Positions 36,099-40,537 of a stretch of DNA of 40,537 bases are shown here, piece by piece; position 1 is the first letter of the stretch; each line of letters starts with the position of its first letter. This DNA is from Candidatus Sulfotelmatobacter sp. (GTDB lineage: Bacteria; Acidobacteriota; Terriglobia; Terriglobales; Acidobacteriaceae): assembly GCA_030039195.1 (NCBI GenBank), contig JASHQK010000615.1, positions 1 through 40,537 of the forward strand, read 5' to 3'. Both the position numbers and the translations under genes were made by a program. The notes beneath the pieces were generated by a model. The model ran no database searches, had not been told where the DNA came from, and saw only the letters and a program-made list of their open reading frames with translations.

Positions 36099-36239
36099 GG
36101 CTTTGCCCTCCGATTGGCTCGATTCGGCACGATCTGGTGGGTTCAGCAACGGCTCCGACGCTAATCACGTAAACCGCCGGCTGATGCCTTTCCGGCAAGA
36201 ACTGCAAGTTCAATGTTCTGCTGGGCGACATTCCATTGC

Positions 36240-36255
36240 TGTGAGCCAGATCACG
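36240..36255 (-). promoter_or_regulatory. CRP-like site TGTGA-N6-TCACG upstream of the AmmeMemoRadiSam operon
   Basis: TGTGAGCCAGATCACG has the same half-sites and spacing as the site before the tetraheme cytochrome operon at 17437. It is 142 bp upstream of the lipoprotein gene, first in the operon. It is followed by another TCACA (36256-36260). Binding is inferred. Confidence 0.45.
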
Positions 36256-36433
36256 TCACAGCCTTGAAGCGGCACTCCCCAAGCTCAGTCCTGTGATTGG
36301 TTTGTCTATCCGAGCAGGGAGAAGATATTGAGAAAGCGTTGTTTATCGGACCGTCAATGGGCGCTTGAACAGAGCTTCGGCGAGGAGAGCGATTCCGCCG
36401 CGGAGGGATTGTCGAGAAACTCGGCGGGGGCCT

Positions 36434-36519
36434 GCATATCAGGATTTCATCTGGAAAGAGGCCGACCCCGACATCCCAATCTTGAAACAAGCCAAAGCCG
36501 GTACGCGAAGATGCAGTAG
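36434..36519 (+). pseudogene. Relic of the 3' end of a kinase-TPR gene
   Basis: The plus strand encodes [22 protein letters not shown] and then, after a -1 shift of frame, SRYAKMQ and a TAG stop at 36517-36519. This matches the end of the intact kinase-TPR protein ([20 protein letters not shown]... YAKLQ) at 22378, with two residues missing near the start and one base lost near the end. Nothing kinase-like precedes it. It is therefore a decayed fragment left by recombination or deletion. Other sequence in 36150-36560 holds a CRP-like site and no gene I can support. Confidence 0.7.
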
Positions 36520-36560
36520 GTATCCGGAGTGTCCTCCGCTTGCGGTCGAGACGAATTCGA

Positions 36561-37946
36561 TCAAGCCTCAGCATTGGCTAGTGGCAGCCATACCCGAAAG
36601 CGCGTATCGCCGGGTTTCGAATTGACCTGAATATTTCCCTTGTGCTTCCGCACAATCCGCTGCACGGTATCAAGTCCCAACCCAGTGCCCTCGCCCACTG
36701 CCTTGGTCGTAAAGAAAGGCTCAAAGATGTGCGCCCGTATTTCTGGAGAGATTCCCGGGCCGTTATCGCCGATTTCAACCACGACGCAGCCGTCGTCGCG
36801 ATACGTTCGAACTCGAAGCTCTCCCTTTCCGCTCATCGCATCGATGGCGTTGTCCATGAGATTGGTCCAGACCTGATTGAGCTCGCTGCCAAATGAGTTG
36901 ACGAGAAATGGAACCGGTTGGTAATCGCGCTGCACGCTCACGCCGCGTTTGAGCTTATGGTTCAAAATCGTCAAAGTCGTTTCGAGACTCTTCACCACAT
37001 CGACGTTTTGCAAGGACGACTGGTCCATGTACGTGTATTCCTTAATGGCGCGGACCAACTCGGAGATTCGCGAAGTGCTGCTCTCAATCTCTTTCAAAAG
37101 GCTGGCGATCTCCACAGATGCTGCAATCCTCACTAAGGCCGCCCGCGCCGTGCCCGCGTCGAGGTTTTCGAATAACGACTCCAGCGCAGAGGGCTGGATT
37201 CCTCTTTGCGCCAACTCGGCCGACAATTCCCACAAATCGTTCTGCCCATGGCTCCGCAACAACGAGTCAATCTGATCTTCCAGGTCGCTGATCGTGAGGG
37301 TGTCCGGCGGGGGCGAGTCATTCTGTGTAAAAGATGATTCGAGCTTCTCGATTTCTGCTTTTTGCGTAGGTGTCAGCTCCCGCTGGCCGAGCTGGAGACT
37401 GGCCTCTTTAATGCGATGCAGCGTATCGCGCAACTGTGCCGACGCACGTTTTGCGGCGGCAGCGGGATTGTTGAGTTCATGAGCAAGTCCGGCTGAAAGT
37501 TTTCCCAAGCTGGCCAGCCGGTCCCGCTGCTGTTCGAGCCGAGTCGCTTCGCGAACACGGTCGGTCATCACGCCAACCAGGCGCTTCACCAATTCCGGCA
37601 TCTTCTGCACCAGTTCCGGAAACAGCGCTGAGGGAAAACGCAGGATTCGGCCCTCGCTGGTTGTACGGCCCGTGACCGTAAACTGCTTCATCCGCGAGAA
37701 CGGCAGCGCACCGGTGACGTCTCCCACTTTGCCGGGTATGACGACAATCTCGCCATTGAAGTCGCCTCGCCACTCAAAGTCGCCTTCCAGGAGGACAAAC
37801 ATCCAATCGGGCGGATCGCCTTGCTTCGCGTAGACCTCACCCGCCTTGAGCTTGAGCTCTTTCGACTGGCTGAGAAACCAGTCGATCTGATCTGCCGGCA
37901 ATTCTGCGAATGCAGCAAAGCGCAATAGTTCTGATGAAGTTGCCAT
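36561..37946 (-). CDS. Histidine kinase with N-terminal cyclic-nucleotide-binding-type domain
   Basis: A 461-residue soluble kinase with no membrane helix. Residues 1-125 form a Crp-like cyclic-nucleotide-binding beta-roll (LLRFAAFAELPADQIDWFL... EVYAKQGDPPDWMFVLLEGDFEW... ITR-like strand). The canonical cAMP phosphate loop (RxS with a Gly-Glu) is not clear, so the ligand is unknown. The H-box is GKLSAGLAHELNNP with His156. The ATPase has NLMDNAIDAM, DNGPGI and GTGLGLDTV. Its ATG follows the stop of the RR-TrxR-like gene directly, TAA then ATG with no gap, so the two are one operon and probably a signalling pair. Confidence 0.9.
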   Translation of the reverse strand: MATSSELLRFAAFAELPADQIDWFLSQSKELKLKAGEVYAKQGDPPDWMFVLLEGDFEWRGDFNGEIVVIPGKVGDVTGALPFSRMKQFTVTGRTTSEGRILRFPSALFPELVQKMPELVKRLVGVMTDRVREATRLEQQRDRLASLGKLSAGLAHELNNPAAAAKRASAQLRDTLHRIKEASLQLGQRELTPTQKAEIEKLESSFTQNDSPPPDTLTISDLEDQIDSLLRSHGQNDLWELSAELAQRGIQPSALESLFENLDAGTARAALVRIAASVEIASLLKEIESSTSRISELVRAIKEYTYMDQSSLQNVDVVKSLETTLTILNHKLKRGVSVQRDYQPVPFLVNSFGSELNQVWTNLMDNAIDAMSGKGELRVRTYRDDGCVVVEIGDNGPGISPEIRAHIFEPFFTTKAVGEGTGLGLDTVQRIVRKHKGNIQVNSKPGDTRFRVWLPLANAEA

Positions 37947-39617
37947 TTAAACCTTGCTCAAATACTGATGAATAAACTGCACAGCCACGGAACCTTCGCC
38001 CACGCCGGAGGCCACGCGCTTCACTGACCCGTGCCGCACATCGCCAACCGCAAAAATACCAGGCACATTGGTTTCCAGCAGGAATGGATCGCGGTCGAGC
38101 GACCATCCCTTGGGATGTTCGCCATCCCTTATCAGGTCAGGACCGGTAAGGATAAAACCGCGGTCGTCGCGCTCGACCAGGCCCGCGAGCCATTCTGTAC
38201 GGGGCATCGCCCCAATGAAGATGAACATTGAGCTGGCCGGTACGCGCTCAACTTTGTTCGTATCCGAGCAAAGCACCGAGATTTCCTCTATCTTCTTGTC
38301 GCCGTGGACCTCGGCCACGCTGGCATGGGTCCAGATCTGGATGTTGGGGGTCTGCTGGATCTGGTCGATCAGGTATTGCGACATAGTAGCCGCGAGTCCC
38401 TCGCCTCGCACCAGGACCACCACCCTGTCGGCATATTTGGCGAAGTTCATGGCAGCCTGTCCTGCCGAATTCGCGCCACCGACGACATAAACAATTTCGC
38501 CTTTACATGAAAGCGCCTCGGTGGCGCCGCCTCCGTAATAAACTCCCGCGCCCTGCAGCTTATCGATACCCGGCGCCTCCAGTCGACGCCACTGCACCCC
38601 GGTTGCGACCATGAGCGCATGGCAAGAGATTTCGCTATCGTCGGCCAGCTTGATGATCCGATATGAGCCCTCTGTGCGCACGCTGACGGCTTCCTGGGGC
38701 GAGAGAATCTCGACACCGAAGCGCTGCGCCTGCACTACGGCGCGACGGGCAAGATCGCCTCCGCTGAGGCCGGTGGGAAACCCGAGATAATTCTCGATAC
38801 GGGAGCTCATTCCCGCCTGACCTCCGGGTGCTTCCCGCTCGACCATAACCGTGTGCAGTCCTTCCGACGCGCCGTAAACCGCAGCCGCAAGGCCAGCAGG
38901 CCCGCCGCCTATGATCGCCAAATCATAGAAGTCGGTCTGAGCTCGCGTGCGCAGGCCGACTCTTTGCGCAACCTCCGCGGGCGCACCCTCAGGCAGCTTC
39001 GTGCCATCAGGAAAGAGCACCACAGGCAGATTCGACGCGTCTGGTCCGAGGACATCGAGAAGACGTTTGGTTTCGGGATCATTGGCGCTCAGCTCGATGT
39101 CGATCCATTGATAGGGAACGTGGTTGCGGGCAAGAAAATCGCGCAGCTCGTAGCTGCGGGGGGACCAACGGGTGCCGAGCACTCTGATTCCTTCAAACGC
39201 CGGCCGGTAGGATGCACGCCAATCATCCAGCAAATCATTAAGCTGTGGATAAAGGTTATCCTCGGGAGGGTCCCAAGGCTTCATAAAAAAGTAGTTGATA
39301 TTCGCTTCGTTGATGGCACTGATGGCGGCGCTGGTGTCTGCGTAGGCAGTCAGCAGGGCCCGCTTGGCGTCAGGGAAAATTTGCATTCCCTCCTGAAGAA
39401 ACTCGACACCGTTCATGCGTGGCATGCGCTGATCAGCCAGCAGCAAAGCCACATTGTCACTGCGGGCCTTCAGTTGCTTCAAAATATCGAGCGCTTTGTC
39501 GGGCGCGTCGCTTCCAATTACTCGATAGTCGGCCCCATATTGCGAACGGAGGTCGCGTTCGATGGCCCGCAGGACATCGGAATCATCATCCACACTCAGC
39601 AAAATTGGTTTGGGCAT
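37947..39617 (-). CDS. Response regulator fused to a thioredoxin-fold and a thioredoxin reductase-like FAD domain
   Basis: A 556-residue three-part protein. Receiver domain 1-130: SVDDDSD, phosphoacceptor Asp62 in LLADQRMPRMNG, Lys113 in FFMKPWD. A thioredoxin/glutaredoxin fold lies at about 140-215, but the usual CxxC is replaced by SPRS (WSPRSYELRDFL). A TrxR-type FAD/NADPH domain follows from about 220: IIGGGPAGLAAAVYG, PGGQAGMSSRIENYLGFP, NADPH site VYVVGGANSAGQAA and a closing AVGDVRHGS. The TrxR active-site CATC is absent: the equivalent region reads GVYYGGGATEALSC. It keeps nucleotide sites but has no visible redox disulfide. It is encoded directly upstream of the kinase. It may couple NAD(P)H or FAD state to phosphorelay (inference). 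Confidence 0.9.
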   Translation of the reverse strand: MPKPILLSVDDDSDVLRAIERDLRSQYGADYRVIGSDAPDKALDILKQLKARSDNVALLLADQRMPRMNGVEFLQEGMQIFPDAKRALLTAYADTSAAISAINEANINYFFMKPWDPPEDNLYPQLNDLLDDWRASYRPAFEGIRVLGTRWSPRSYELRDFLARNHVPYQWIDIELSANDPETKRLLDVLGPDASNLPVVLFPDGTKLPEGAPAEVAQRVGLRTRAQTDFYDLAIIGGGPAGLAAAVYGASEGLHTVMVEREAPGGQAGMSSRIENYLGFPTGLSGGDLARRAVVQAQRFGVEILSPQEAVSVRTEGSYRIIKLADDSEISCHALMVATGVQWRRLEAPGIDKLQGAGVYYGGGATEALSCKGEIVYVVGGANSAGQAAMNFAKYADRVVVLVRGEGLAATMSQYLIDQIQQTPNIQIWTHASVAEVHGDKKIEEISVLCSDTNKVERVPASSMFIFIGAMPRTEWLAGLVERDDRGFILTGPDLIRDGEHPKGWSLDRDPFLLETNVPGIFAVGDVRHGSVKRVASGVGEGSVAVQFIHQYLSKV

Positions 39618-39645
39618 GCGTCCGGCTCACTGCGCACTGGCGTAG

Positions 39646-39671
39646 GGATTCTTCTTTAGATATCAGAATCC
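39646..39671. repeat. 7-bp inverted repeat upstream of the RR-TrxR fusion gene
   Basis: GGATTCT (39646-39652) and AGAATCC (39665-39671) flank a 12-base spacer, 29 bp upstream of the leftward fusion gene. It is a possible operator for the fusion-kinase operon or for the divergent repeat-protein gene. Confidence 0.3.
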
Positions 39672-39779
39672 TCAGAAAGGTCGCAAATGCGGAGAAGTTG
39701 TCACCCACAAACAATCCCTCGCGTGCGCCTTTTCCCCCGCTGGCCACCGAGGTATATAGTGAGCTAGAGCTATCGGCCT

Positions 39780-40537
39780 ATGACACCCCAACATATGCGC
39801 GAGCTTGCAAAATTCCCTCGATTTGCCATCTTGGGCCTTGCGCTCATCGCGGTCCCGGCTGCCTTATCCGGCCAGTCCTGGAACGCGACGAGCCAGCAGG
39901 AGAGCCCCGACGGACACATCAACCCTACGCGCACCACGGAGTCGCACACGGAAATCGACGGCCGAGCCGTCGACAAGACCACCCTAGAAACGCTCGGACC
40001 TGACGGGCGCTATGTCCCATATTCCGAGACGGAAAAGGAAACGGTGCGTGTCAACGATACGACGACTCGCAACCTTGAGCGCACCTTCGGCCTGGACACC
40101 GACGGCAACCGCACCTTGATTCAGGAAACGCAGGAAGAATCGCGCCGGATGTCGGATGGCGAAGAAAAAGTCACCCGCACCGATTCCCGTCCTGACGCCA
40201 ACGGCAGCCTGCAGGTCGTGCGCCGCGAGTTGGAAGACTCGAAGCCGGTCGGCACTGGTGTGCGCGTGACCAATACGACCGTGCTCACGCCCGACGTGAA
40301 CGGAAGTCTCTCTCCGGCGGTCGAGACCGAGCAGCGAGAAACGAAAGAGAGCGACGGCACCGTGCGATTGACGAAATCCACGCTGCTCCCGGACGGCAAC
40401 GGCGGATGGAAGATCGCTGAGGTGCGGGAGGGCATAACGAAACAGGACGGCAGCTCAACCAGCACCGAACAGAGCGTCATGCGCCCGGACTCGAACGGCC
40501 GTCTCTCGCTCGTTGAGCGCACCGTCGAAAAGCAGAT
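39780..40537 (+). CDS. Secreted protein of about 34-residue repeats (3' end outside window)
   Basis: The plus-strand frame from ATG 39780 (or ATG 39795) stays open to the last base, at least 252 codons. It begins with a signal peptide (FAILGLALIAVPAALSG). From about residue 67 it consists of repeats of roughly 33-34 residues, six visible. Each has a core like TxxxPDxNGxL, a Glu-rich strand, and a DG turn before the next Thr (TLLPDGNGGWKIAEV, SVMRPDSNGRLSLVE). The regular polar, Thr/Asp/Glu-rich pattern suggests a beta-rich surface or periplasmic solenoid. I do not recognise the family. It is divergent from the RR-TrxR operon across a 162-bp gap. The open frame on the other strand here is a by-product of the repeats. 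Confidence 0.72.
   Translation, partial: MTPQHMRELAKFPRFAILGLALIAVPAALSGQSWNATSQQESPDGHINPTRTTESHTEIDGRAVDKTTLETLGPDGRYVPYSETEKETVRVNDTTTRNLERTFGLDTDGNRTLIQETQEESRRMSDGEEKVTRTDSRPDANGSLQVVRRELEDSKPVGTGVRVTNTTVLTPDVNGSLSPAVETEQRETKESDGTVRLTKSTLLPDGNGGWKIAEVREGITKQDGSSTSTEQSVMRPDSNGRLSLVERTVEKQ

Noticed and set aside
40121-40522. Minus-strand open frame at the right edge
   Set aside because: The plus strand encodes a regular repeat protein with a signal peptide; the minus frame is its Ser/Arg-rich shadow.
1-40537. CRISPR array, prophage or integrated element
   Set aside because: No regularly spaced repeats of 25-40 bases, integrase or phage structural gene is seen; repeated DNA at 28.1-29.1 kb is coding FG-GAP repeats.

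Overview
The window looks like a chromosomal stretch of an Acidobacteriota genome (Terriglobia/Koribacter-like soil lineage). This is inferred from gene content, not from a marker gene: a very large TonB-dependent receptor with an N-terminal carboxypeptidase-regulatory-like domain, a PknB-type kinase fused to TPRs, an Ig/FG-GAP lipoprotein, a response regulator fused to a thioredoxin-reductase-like protein, and a complete AmmeMemoRadiSam cluster. I see no rRNA, tRNA, CRISPR array, prophage or intact insertion sequence.

Layout. (1) 1-4.2 kb: the end of a rhamnosidase-type glycoside hydrolase, a clan-A glycoside hydrolase, a dicarboxylate/glutamate-type symporter and an alpha/beta hydrolase. 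(2) 4.7-8.7 kb: an OsmC-type peroxidase followed by a complete succinate dehydrogenase operon in the order A-C-D-B. (3) 8.9-14.6 kb: a histidine/aromatic ammonia-lyase whose cofactor triad reads Ala-Cys-Gly instead of Ala-Ser-Gly, a decayed IS630-type transposase start, and the TonB-dependent receptor. (4) 14.9-17.2 kb: a KdpD/KdpE-like two-component pair with no kdpFABC nearby. Phased 11-bp direct repeats of the same sequence lie upstream of both the kinase gene and the receptor gene, which suggests one regulon. (5) 17.6-21.9 kb: a plus-strand operon of tetraheme cytochrome, four-cluster ferredoxin, NrfD-type quinol subunit and multi-pass membrane protein, i.e. an Nrf/Psr-like electron-transfer module without a catalytic subunit in view. 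(6) 22-29.1 kb: a YjbR protein, a kinase-TPR receptor, a diheme cytochrome c, a small membrane protein and an FG-GAP lipoprotein. (7) 29.3-36.1 kb: a membrane spermidine-synthase-like protein, convergent with a four-gene operon: DUF6599 lipoprotein, Tat-type DUF362 protein, AmmeMemoRadiSam radical SAM enzyme, and a secreted Memo-AMMECR1 fusion. (8) 36.4-39.6 kb: a small relic of a kinase-TPR gene, then a cyclic-nucleotide-domain histidine kinase abutting a response regulator/thioredoxin-reductase-like fusion. (9) From 39.8 kb to the edge: a secreted protein made of roughly 34-residue repeats, open at the window end.

The best candidates for undescribed biology are three. The first is the AmmeMemoRadiSam operon, in which all four proteins carry export signals. 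The second is the KdpDE-like pair with its 11-bp repeat regulon. The third is the cysteine-less response-regulator/TrxR fusion paired with its kinase. CRP-like sites (TGTGA-N6-TCACG) precede both the Nrf-like operon and the AmmeMemoRadiSam operon. All calls come from reading translations and motifs by eye; no database search was run.
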